The notes under the pieces are model-generated. The model was not told where the DNA came from and did no database searches. It was given only the letters and a program-made list of their open reading frames with translations. 58,286 bases of DNA from Armatimonadia bacterium (lineage in GTDB: Bacteria > Armatimonadota > Zipacnadia > Zipacnadales > JABUFB01), in contig JBDKVB010000100.1 of the NCBI GenBank assembly GCA_039679385.1, positions 1 to 58,286 on the forward strand. The letters run 5' to 3'. Positions 32,259 to 39,146 of the stretch are shown one piece after another. Every line of letters starts with the position of its first letter. The first letter of the stretch is position 1. The position numbers and the translations under genes were made by a program.

Positions 32259-34826
32259 ATGAGAATGGCTTCTTTGGAGGCCTACGGGGCACATCCGGAT
32301 CTCCTGGCGGTTTGGACGCAGCACTACAACGAAGACCTCTTACCGATCCAGGAGAAGGCAGTACTCGATGGGCAAGTACTCACGGGCAAAAGCGTGGTGG
32401 GCAGTGGTCCGACGGGCTGCGGCAAGACGCTCATCGCGGAGATGGCGGCGACTCATGCCGCCAGTCAGGGCAGGCGGGCGTTCTACCTGTGTCCGACGCG
32501 TGCACTGGCGGAGGCAGTGCACCGGCAGTTCAGTCGGCTCTACGCACCCCTGGGGATGCGGGTGCTGATCTCGACGCAGGAGCGGCGGCAGTCCGACCGG
32601 CAGATCCTGCGGGGCGAGTTCGACATCGCCGTCACGGTTCCGGAGAAGCTCTGGGCGATGCTGATGGCCTCTTCCTCGCTACTGCAGACGGTGGGGGCGC
32701 TGGTGGTTGATGAGCTGCAGATGCTTGGCGACGAGGATCGTGGACCGTGTCTGGAGCTGCTGCTGGCGCGCTTCGCAGCAGTCGGCCGTGCCCAGATCGT
32801 GGGGCTGTCGGCAGTGCTGGGCAATCCGAGGGAGCTGGCAGACTGGCTCGGGGCGCGTCTCGTTGAGGAGAACCGCCGTCCGGTGCCGATGCGCAAGGGG
32901 GTATGGCGCGATGGCGCCTTCAGCTACCTGGAGCATAACTCGCAGTCCCGCGGCGAAGAGCCGATTGAGGTGCAATTGCCGGAGGACGCCTCGGAGCTCG
33001 AGGCTACTGTCCGCCTTGCAGCCGAGCTAGCGCTCCGCGATGAGCCGACACTGGTGTTCCTGCGCGACAGGGCGAGCACCGTCCGAGCAGCCCGCATGGC
33101 TGCTGAGCAGATGGAGAGAGCAGAGGCGCCAGACCTCGATCGACCCACCGGGCAGTCGCTGGAGGCGGCCAGGGACCTTCCGCCGACCCAGGCAGCACGG
33201 GCCCTGACGGAGCTCATGGCCAGCGGCGTCGGCTTCCACAATGCGGACCTGCATCTGTCCGAGCGGCACCTGGTTGAGGCGGCCTTCGCCTCGGGCGACT
33301 TGCGCTGCCTGTTCGCGACCAGCACGCTGGCCGTCGGCTTGAACCTCCCCGCCCGGAACGTGATCGTTGAACCCCTGAAGTGGCGCAGCCTCCCCGGTGG
33401 TCAGCCCTCACTCGGGCCCCTGACACAGGCGGAGTTTGAGAACATGGCAGGACGCGCCGGGCGGCTGGGCTTCGGCGACGAGTATGGCCGTGCGCTCCTG
33501 GTGGGCGAAGCCGGGTTCACCGAAGACGGGCTGTTTCGCCGCTACGTTGAGGCGCCGCCGGAACCGGTCAGCGGTCAGTTCCAGCGCCTGCCGGCGGTGC
33601 AGCGCCTACTCCTGCGCACGGCGGCTGAGGGGCTCGACGGCGAGCCGCTCCACCTGCTCACTCCCACTCCTTCGGCGGCTGGTGACACGGCCGAGGAAGC
33701 CCAGGCCCTTGAGCGTGCTGAGAAGGCCGGGTTGATCCTGCGCTCGCCCTTCGGCGACCGCGTTGCGCTCACCGGCGCCGGTCAGTTGGCGGCCACCTGT
33801 GGTCTGTCGCTCGCGACCGTGGCCTCCATGACCGCCGCGCTGGAGAGCCTCCACGATGCTCCCAGCGACCTCGAGGCGGTGGTCATGGCTGCGCTGTCGG
33901 CGGAGGCCCGTGCGATACCTCTCCCCCGCGATCGCAGCGAGGGGCACTGGATGCGGCTGCTCGAGGCTCGGGGGCACTCGGACTGTGGCTGGTCCGAACG
34001 AACCCGCGCGCTGCTGTGGAGTGGGCCGTTGAGGGCGGCCGAACGCGAGACGGCGGCTCGCATCACACTTACCGCCCTGGATTGGTCGCGCGAGGAGACC
34101 ACGGCCGATCTCGAGCTGCGCACCGGCCTGCACTCCGGGCGAGCGGCGATTGTCGGCGAGACTATCGGCTGGCTGGTGCAGTGCCTGGCGCGAATGGTTG
34201 AGGAACGGGGTGGCGACCCCGACGACGTGGACCGACTGCAGGAACTCGGCGAGTCGCTGACGGCAACACTGCCGCCGGTCTGTCTTCCGCTGCACAGGCT
34301 CCATATCCCGTCGCTGCAGCGGGACCACGTGCTGGGCCTTGCCGGGGCGGGGATTACCACCCGAGACGATCTTGCAGCCGCGACACCCGGTGCCCTGGAG
34401 GCGTTGCTTCCGCCGGCGACACTGGCTGAACTGGCCCAGATACTACCGCTGCGGGTCGAGGTCGCGGCGCCCAGTGCGGAGGAGGTCACGCAAGAGGCCG
34501 CGGTGGATGCGCCACTTCTGGTGATCGACGCGGGGCGACCGAACGAGGTGTCCTTCCGGGGGCAAGTCGTAGCCCTACGCCCGATGGAGTTCGAGCTGCT
34601 CTCCCTGCTTGCGCACCAACCGCAACGCTGCGTGCCCTTCGACAAGCTGTATAACGAGCTATGGGGCGCGAACAACCCGGTCGAGCCCGCGCAGATCTAC
34701 TATCATCGGCACAATCTGGCGCGCAAGCTCATGAGCGCGATGCCTGAGGGGTCCGAGCCCATCGTGAAGACCATCAGCCGGCGGGGGCTGATGCTGGATC
34801 TCCCGGCCGAGGCAGTGGCCGCCTAA
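32259..34826 (+). CDS. Ski2/Hel308-like superfamily 2 helicase fused to an OmpR/PhoB-type winged helix
   Basis: 855 residues. The helicase core has the Q motif (LLPIQ, Gln31), Walker A GPTGCGKT (50-57), Ia CPTRALA, motif II DELQ (151-154, instead of DEAH/DECH), motif III GLSAVLGNP, then FHNADLHLSERHLVEAAF, ATSTLAVGLNLPARNV and motif VI ENMAGRAGRLG. These are in the form typical of Ski2/Hel308 proteins. A helix-hairpin-helix-like stretch (HVLGLAGAGITTRDDLAAAT) near residue 690 is also as in Hel308. From about residue 753 comes a separate domain with LRPMEFELLSLLAHQP ... FDKLYNELWG ... IYYHRHNLARKL ... ISRRGLML. This matches the Trans_reg_C DNA-binding winged helix of response regulators, without a receiver domain. 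It probably unwinds or remodels nucleic acid, with the extra domain guiding DNA binding. Confidence 0.85.
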   Translation: MRMASLEAYGAHPDLLAVWTQHYNEDLLPIQEKAVLDGQVLTGKSVVGSGPTGCGKTLIAEMAATHAASQGRRAFYLCPTRALAEAVHRQFSRLYAPLGMRVLISTQERRQSDRQILRGEFDIAVTVPEKLWAMLMASSSLLQTVGALVVDELQMLGDEDRGPCLELLLARFAAVGRAQIVGLSAVLGNPRELADWLGARLVEENRRPVPMRKGVWRDGAFSYLEHNSQSRGEEPIEVQLPEDASELEATVRLAAELALRDEPTLVFLRDRASTVRAARMAAEQMERAEAPDLDRPTGQSLEAARDLPPTQAARALTELMASGVGFHNADLHLSERHLVEAAFASGDLRCLFATSTLAVGLNLPARNVIVEPLKWRSLPGGQPSLGPLTQAEFENMAGRAGRLGFGDEYGRALLVGEAGFTEDGLFRRYVEAPPEPVSGQFQRLPAVQRLLLRTAAEGLDGEPLHLLTPTPSAAGDTAEEAQALERAEKAGLILRSPFGDRVALTGAGQLAATCGLSLATVASMTAALESLHDAPSDLEAVVMAALSAEARAIPLPRDRSEGHWMRLLEARGHSDCGWSERTRALLWSGPLRAAERETAARITLTALDWSREETTADLELRTGLHSGRAAIVGETIGWLVQCLARMVEERGGDPDDVDRLQELGESLTATLPPVCLPLHRLHIPSLQRDHVLGLAGAGITTRDDLAAATPGALEALLPPATLAELAQILPLRVEVAAPSAEEVTQEAAVDAPLLVIDAGRPNEVSFRGQVVALRPMEFELLSLLAHQPQRCVPFDKLYNELWGANNPVEPAQIYYHRHNLARKLMSAMPEGSEPIVKTISRRGLMLDLPAEAVAA

Positions 34827-34835
34827 CGGGGATCA

Positions 34836-34881
34836 GTGGACGCGACGCCGGCGGCTTGGGCCGTCGGAGCGCCGCGTCCAC
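34836..34881. terminator. Bidirectional terminator-like hairpin between helicase gene and trpE
   Basis: GTGGACGCG (34836-34844) and CGCGTCCAC (34873-34881) pair perfectly, with a further imperfect GC stem inside the 28-base loop. It lies between convergent stops. Confidence 0.55.
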
Positions 34882-34895
34882 TTGCTCGCGAAGGT

Positions 34896-36404
34896 TCAGA
34901 TCAGACCGGACTCGGCCATGCGCACCGCGTCCAGCAGCGCACCGGCCTTCATGAGGGTTTCCTGGTACTCAGTCTCCGGCACCGAATCGGCGACGATGCC
35001 GCCGCCCGCCTGCATGTAGCAGGTGTTGCCCTTCATTACGATGGTGCGGAGCATGATGCAGGTGTCCATGCTGCCCGAGAAGCCGAAGTAGCCGACGGCC
35101 CCTCCATAGGGGCCACGTCGGACGGGCTCCAGTTCTTCGATGATCTGCATCGCCCGGATCTTCGGGGCGCCGGAGAGGGTGCCCGCCGGGAAGGTCGCAC
35201 GGAGCAGGTCGAACTGGTCATGGTCGTCGTCCAGCTCACCGAGGACGTTGCTGACGATGTGCATGACGTGGCTGTATCGCTCCACAACCATCAACTCGTC
35301 GACCTTCACCGTGCCGGGCTTGCACACTCGCCCGATGTCGTTGCGGTGCAGGTCGACCAGCATGATGTGCTCGGCGCGTTCTTTCTCGTCGGCCAGCAAT
35401 TCCTTTTCGAGCGCTTTGTCTTCCTCGGCTGTCTTGCCGCGACGTCGAGTTCCGGCGATGGGTCGAGTGCTGACCTTGCCAGCGTCCTCGGTGACCAGGA
35501 TCTCAGGAGACGAACCGATGATCTTGAGGTCGCCGAACTGCAGGTAGTACATGTAGGGAGAGGGGTTGATGGCCCGCAGGGCCCGGTACAGGTCGAAGGG
35601 GTCAACACTAACCTCGGCCTGCATCCGGTGACTGAGCACCACCTGGATGATGTCGCCCGCGGAGATGTACTCCTTGGCCTTGAGGACCGCAGCCCGGTGC
35701 TGGGCTCGCGTCATGGTCGAGGGCAGTGCTGAGGGATCCTCCGGAATGCGTGCCCTGGCCGGTGCGGTCGGCGTTCTCTCAGGGAGTGGATGCTGCAGCG
35801 CCGCCACGACCTTCTCGATGCGCTCGATGGCATCCCAGTAGGCCTGCTGCGGGTCGTCGCCGATGTGGGCATTCGCCAGGATGCGCACCCGGTGCAGAAC
35901 ATGATCGAAGATGACGAGGGTGTCGGCAAGCATGAACTGGCAGTCGGGCAGGTCCAGGTCGTCGGGGTTCTCTTCCGGCAGCTCCTCGAAGAACCGGACC
36001 ATATCATAGCCGAGATAGCCGACCGCACCGCCGGGGAAACGCTCCCAACCTGGCAGAGGGACGAACTGGTACTCCTTGAGGAGTTGGGACAAGACATGCA
36101 GGGCGTCCTGGCCGGCCGGCAGTTCGGACCGGTGCTCCCCTTTGGCGTCGCGGAGGGTGACTTCCCGGCCCTTGCTGGAGAGGACGCGCGAGGGGTTCGT
36201 GGCCAGGTAGGAGTAGCGGGCAAGATTCTCGCCTCCAGCGACGCTCTCGAGCAGAAAGGCGTTCTCGTCGCCCATGGCTCTGAGCTTGAGGAAGGCGGAG
36301 ACGGGGGTCTCGAGGTCCGCGATGATCTCGCGGTAGACGGGCACGAGGTTGCCCTGCTCGGCCCGAGCCGTAAACTCGTCAAGTGAGGGGGTGTAGGTGG
36401 GCAT
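34896..36404 (-). CDS. trpE: Anthranilate synthase component I
   Basis: Makes anthranilate from chorismate, the first step of tryptophan synthesis, with a glutamine amidotransferase partner (TrpG) that is not in the window. The 502-residue product has LLESVAGGENLARYSYLA near residue 50, where LLES is the tryptophan-feedback element. The C-terminal chorismate-binding core has the motifs IIGSSPEILV, RPIAGTRRRG, EHIMLVDLHRNDIGRV, PAGTLSGAPKIRAMQIIEELE and GGAVGYFGFSGSMD. The ATG at 36404 is preferred (AGGAAGG upstream) over an earlier in-frame start that lacks homology. Feedback inhibition by Trp is therefore likely. The related PabB is less likely because of the LLES motif. Confidence 0.93.
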   Translation of the reverse strand: MPTYTPSLDEFTARAEQGNLVPVYREIIADLETPVSAFLKLRAMGDENAFLLESVAGGENLARYSYLATNPSRVLSSKGREVTLRDAKGEHRSELPAGQDALHVLSQLLKEYQFVPLPGWERFPGGAVGYLGYDMVRFFEELPEENPDDLDLPDCQFMLADTLVIFDHVLHRVRILANAHIGDDPQQAYWDAIERIEKVVAALQHPLPERTPTAPARARIPEDPSALPSTMTRAQHRAAVLKAKEYISAGDIIQVVLSHRMQAEVSVDPFDLYRALRAINPSPYMYYLQFGDLKIIGSSPEILVTEDAGKVSTRPIAGTRRRGKTAEEDKALEKELLADEKERAEHIMLVDLHRNDIGRVCKPGTVKVDELMVVERYSHVMHIVSNVLGELDDDHDQFDLLRATFPAGTLSGAPKIRAMQIIEELEPVRRGPYGGAVGYFGFSGSMDTCIMLRTIVMKGNTCYMQAGGGIVADSVPETEYQETLMKAGALLDAVRMAESGLI

Positions 36405-36472
36405 CGCACACCCTTCCTGCGGCGCACCAGGGGAGGCAGGGGCTATCCCCGGGCTAACCGACATCAGGCTTT

Positions 36473-36558
36473 CAGGCGTCAGCGGGGAGTACCAGCCTGA
36501 GGCCAGGGCTTTCGGCGAGCGGCAGGAGCGGTACAAGTGGGTATGGCTCTGACGCCTG
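36473..36558 (-). other. Inverted repeat in the trpE leader
   Basis: CAGGCGTCAG (36473-36482) and CTGACGCCTG (36549-36558) are perfect 10-base arms 66 bases apart, between the upstream membrane-protein stop and trpE. I found no Trp-rich leader peptide and no T-tract here, so a regulatory role is uncertain. Confidence 0.35.
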
Positions 36559-36581
36559 TCCCCTGCCGTCTTGGGCCGGCC

Positions 36582-37250
36582 TCACTTTTTCTGCGGCATC
36601 CCCATGTATGCGTCTCGGACGTGTAGGAAGGCGACGGTTCGCGAGCTTCGTCCCGCAGCGATCCCGGAGGTTCCGGCGATGGTCCCAGTGATGGTCACCG
36701 GGTAGGTCGTGCAACTCATGAACTTCTGGTAGCCGGTAGGATTGCGCAGGTCCAGCACGACCTCGCCGATCTTCTGCCCGGTCGCGGTGGAGACCAGGGC
36801 CGGCCTCATCTTCCCCGCCTCTTCGCGGGTCATGACCACGTACTTGGTGGCCGGGTCGCCGGTCACCACCGCCTGGAACTGCGCACCATAGAAGGCAGCA
36901 CCAGGCGATAAGGTGAGCACATTGAGTGGCACTATCGGTGTCGTCCGGACCACCACCGATGCGAGCAGGACGAGGCCCACGATCACTGCCCAGGCGATCT
37001 GCACGACCTCCTGGGTGGTCAACCACCAGCCCGCGATCACCAGGAGTCCGATGCAAAGGACGTCGACCAGGAGCTCGGATCCCATCTGGAAGCGGAGGTT
37101 CGTGCCCGTGGTCTGGAGACCGTAGTCGGAAGCCTTCTCGCCGATGTGGCTGGCGGCGGCGTACTTGGGGCTGAAGCTGATGATCGTGACCACGGCATAG
37201 ATGACGGCAAAGACGATAAGCACCCAGCCGGAAAGCTTGGTGACATTCAT
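36582..37250 (-). CDS. Membrane protein with three N-terminal helices and a C-terminal soluble domain
   Basis: 222 residues from the ATG at 37250, which has GGAGGAC directly upstream; the open frame extends 23 codons further without support. Hydrophobic segments lie at about 8-27 (VLIVFAVIYAVVTIISF), 62-78 (LLVDVLCIGLLVIAGWW) and 85-102 (IAWAVIVGLVLLASVVV). A soluble C-terminal domain of about 120 residues follows (FYGAQFQAVVTGDPATKYVVMTR ... TVAFLHVRDAYMGMPQKK). I do not recognise the family. trpE lies 178 bases downstream on the same strand. Confidence 0.7.
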   Translation of the reverse strand: MNVTKLSGWVLIVFAVIYAVVTIISFSPKYAAASHIGEKASDYGLQTTGTNLRFQMGSELLVDVLCIGLLVIAGWWLTTQEVVQIAWAVIVGLVLLASVVVRTTPIVPLNVLTLSPGAAFYGAQFQAVVTGDPATKYVVMTREEAGKMRPALVSTATGQKIGEVVLDLRNPTGYQKFMSCTTYPVTITGTIAGTSGIAAGRSSRTVAFLHVRDAYMGMPQKK

Positions 37251-37825
37251 GGCGTCCTCCGGGGGATGCGGGGTGTGCCCGCACTGGAACTGCTGCGTCC
37301 ATTCTACCGCAGAGGTCAATTCCCCTGCATCCTAGCGTGGCGGGGTTGCGGATAGGACGGGAGGCCGGATCCCGCTACCGGGCCCAGCTCGCAGTGGCAG
37401 CTCCGGAGAACCGTGGGCGAGCCGGGCGCCAACAGCACGGCGCCATCGCAGCTCCGGGGTGCGGCCGGTGTGCTATGGAAGCCATGCGGGTCATCTCCTT
37501 TGCTGGGCCGGTAGGCAGGCGTCCCCACCCAACCAGCCAGGATCGAACAAAACTAAGGCCACGCGCGCGGCGGCTGCGTACGAGTCCGATGCCGGTCACC
37601 TGATCGCGGCGTTGGAGAGCAGGTGAGCACGCTGTCGCGTGCCTCTTTCGGGCGTCTGCAGTACGCCCAACCTGGCCGCCCCGAAAAGGTGGCAGGCTCT
37701 GCGTCGGAGCGCAGCCGGGGCAAGACGGGAAAGACGTCTCGAACCATCTTGTCCCGGCTGCGGGGGTGCGCGCCCTGTGGTGCAAACGGCGGCACACACC
37801 CCGGTTGCCAAGATGCCTGTTGCGT
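37251..37825. other. 575-base intergenic region without a convincing gene
   Basis: Six-frame reading shows only short, Arg-rich, low-quality frames typical of GC-rich noncoding DNA. The one structured element is an inverted repeat: GCAGCCGGGGCAAGA (37711-37725) against TCTTGTCCCGGCTGC (37747-37761), 14 of 15 positions paired, with a 21-base loop. It lies 65 bases after the trpS stop (minus strand), so it may stop or stabilise the trpS transcript. The rest may be decayed sequence. Confidence 0.5.
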
Positions 37826-38788
37826 CTAGAACCCCGTGGCCTTCCGGCAGCGCTCGAGCACTTCGCAGGCGGTCTCCCTGGCCTTCGCGCCACCCTCACG
37901 AAGCACGTCCTCCACGTAGCCAGGATCGTTCACCAACTCCTGCTTGCGCTTGCGGGCGTCGGCGAAGTAGTCCAGAACCAGGGGCACCAGTTCCTTCTTG
38001 GCGGTCCCATAGCCCAGGCCGCCCTTGCGGTACCTCTCGGCCATGTCCGCTGTCTGCTCCGGTGTGGCGAAGAGCTTGTACAGGGCAAAAACGTTGCACT
38101 TGTCCGGATCCTTCGGGTCCTCCACCGGAGTGGAGTCGGTGACGATGCTCATGATCTTCTTCTTGATGCTGGACTCGGTGTCGAAGACCGCAATCTGGTT
38201 CCCGTAGCTCTTGGACATCTTGCGACCGTCGACGCCGGGGACCACGGCGACGTTGGGCATGATGTAGGGCTCCGGCACCTTCAGCGTCTCACCAAAGGTC
38301 TCGTTGAACTTGAGGGCGAGGTCACGGGAGACCTCCACGTGCTGCTTCTGGTCCTTGCCGACTGGGACCACGTCGGAGTCGTAGATCAGAATGTCGGCGG
38401 CCATGAGCACCGGGTAGGCGAAAAGCCCGTGGTCGGAGGGGATCCCCTGCGCCACCTTGTCCTTGTAGGCGTGGCAGCGCTCGAGCAGGCCCATGGGCGT
38501 CACGCAGGAGAGCATCCAGGTGAGCTCGCAGACCTGGGGCACATCCGACTGCCGGAAGAGGACGCTGCGCTTCGGGTCGATCCCGAAGGCCAGGAAGTTC
38601 ATCGCGACATCCTGGGTCAGGCGGCGCAGCTCCTTCGCGTCGTGGATGGTGGTCAGCGCGTGGAAGTTGGCGATGAAGTAGTAGCCCTCATTGGCCTTGT
38701 TCTGCAGGTCGACATACTGCTTCATGGCGCCAAAGTAGTTGCCGACATGGAACTCGCCGGAGGGTTGGATACCAGATAGGGCTCGCAT
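37826..38788 (-). CDS. trpS: Tryptophanyl-tRNA synthetase
   Basis: Class Ic synthetase that charges tRNA-Trp. The 320-residue product has the HIGH-type motif in SGIQPSGEFHVGNYFGAM and KMSKS in GRKMSKSYGN. DSDVVPVGKDQKQHVEVSRDLA, the conserved amino-acid/adenylate site region of bacterial TrpRS, and IMSIVTDSTPVEDPKDPDKC are also present. AGGAGT is well placed before the ATG. Upstream is a complete attenuator: promoter, Trp-containing leader peptide, 1:2 hairpin and two terminators (38851-39088). Its expression is thus predicted to rise when charged tRNA-Trp is low. Confidence 0.96.
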   Translation of the reverse strand: MRALSGIQPSGEFHVGNYFGAMKQYVDLQNKANEGYYFIANFHALTTIHDAKELRRLTQDVAMNFLAFGIDPKRSVLFRQSDVPQVCELTWMLSCVTPMGLLERCHAYKDKVAQGIPSDHGLFAYPVLMAADILIYDSDVVPVGKDQKQHVEVSRDLALKFNETFGETLKVPEPYIMPNVAVVPGVDGRKMSKSYGNQIAVFDTESSIKKKIMSIVTDSTPVEDPKDPDKCNVFALYKLFATPEQTADMAERYRKGGLGYGTAKKELVPLVLDYFADARKRKQELVNDPGYVEDVLREGGAKARETACEVLERCRKATGF

Positions 38789-38850
38789 GGTGTACTCCTG
38801 TCACATCCTCTGCAGTCATTCGCCGGGCGATCTACGTCCGGGTACGGAAA

Positions 38851-38938
38851 AGACCGTGAGCGATACGCTGCCCACGGCCTGGTGACGACGATCCAGATAC
38901 GGAAAAGGCCGTGGGCGTTTGCGAGTGCCCACGGCCTT
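38851..38938 (-). terminator. Tandem intrinsic terminators (attenuators) of trpS
   Basis: Reading the minus strand, terminator 1 is AAGGCCGTGGGC (38938-38927), a 10-base loop, GCCCACGGCCTT and TTCC. It has a perfect 12-bp stem ending in four T. Terminator 2 is AGGCCGTGGGC (38880-38870), an eight-base loop, GCTCACGGTCT and TTTCC. It is fully paired only if two G-U pairs are allowed on the minus-strand RNA; on the plus strand these would be A-C mismatches, so the functional strand is the one of trpS. The two copies share about 48 bases and look like a tandem duplication. Confidence 0.85.
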
Positions 38939-38963
38939 GGTGTCTAGTATAGACAGGCAGGAT

Positions 38964-38995
38964 GGCGGGTCGCTCGCGTTATCGCGTGCGACGCC
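38964..38995 (-). promoter_or_regulatory. 1:2 hairpin of the trpS attenuator
   Basis: On the minus strand GTCGC (38992-38988) pairs with GCGAC (38973-38969) and CGCG (38986-38983) with CGCG (38978-38975), with one A-A mismatch. GGC at 38995-38993 pairs with GCC at 38966-38964 across a two-base bulge. The four-base loop is ATAA and holds the leader's stop codon. The 3' arm GCGAG/CCC (38977-38967) can instead pair with GGG/CTCGC (38930-38921) inside terminator 1, which would act as antiterminator. Confidence 0.65.
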
Positions 38996-39032
38996 AAGAC
39001 CAGGTTCGATGGCTTCTCTTGGCACAGTCCAT
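38979..39032 (-). CDS. trpS leader peptide (Trp-codon attenuator peptide)
   Basis: An 18-codon frame (with stop) encoding MDCAKRSHRTWSWRRTR, with AAGGAG (39048-39043) ten bases before the ATG. Two Trp codons (39002-39000 and 38996-38994) lie in the Trp-Ser-Trp stretch at the 5' edge of the 1:2 hairpin, and the TAA falls in its loop. Trp is rare in short random frames, and the position relative to hairpin and terminators is exactly that of trp-type leader peptides. When charged tRNA-Trp is scarce, a ribosome stalled on these codons should free the hairpin's 3' arm to form the antiterminator and let trpS be transcribed. Confidence 0.8.
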   Translation of the reverse strand: MDCAKRSHRTWSWRRTR

Positions 39033-39059
39033 AGAATGGTCGCTCCTTACCTTGACATC

Positions 39060-39088
39060 AATGTACCGGAACCGCGACGAGAAGTCAA
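39060..39088 (-). promoter_or_regulatory. Promoter of the trpS leader
   Basis: On the minus strand TTGACT (39088-39083), exactly 17 bases, then TACATT (39065-39060). A predicted start near 39053 gives a leader-peptide 5' UTR of about 20 bases. A pgi-terminal hairpin with stem CCCTGC...GCAGGG lies just upstream at 39091-39124, separating the two genes. Confidence 0.7.
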
Positions 39089-39146
39089 GGGCCCTGCGCC
39101 AGTGACTTCGCGGCATGCAGGGGCGCCTTTGATGCCCGTGCGCTCC

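Noticed and set aside
36405-36581. Possible Trp attenuator before trpE, like that of trpS
   Set aside because: No ATG-started frame with Trp codons and no T-tract terminator were found; only an inverted repeat is present.
38788-39060. T-box riboswitch before trpS
   Set aside because: No T-box consensus (AGGGTGGNACCGCG-like) or specifier loop was found before the terminator; a leader peptide with Trp codons explains the arrangement better.
39050-39070. TTGACA at 39052 on the plus strand near the trpS leader
   Set aside because: It has no matching -10 or gene on that strand; the minus-strand promoter explains the region.
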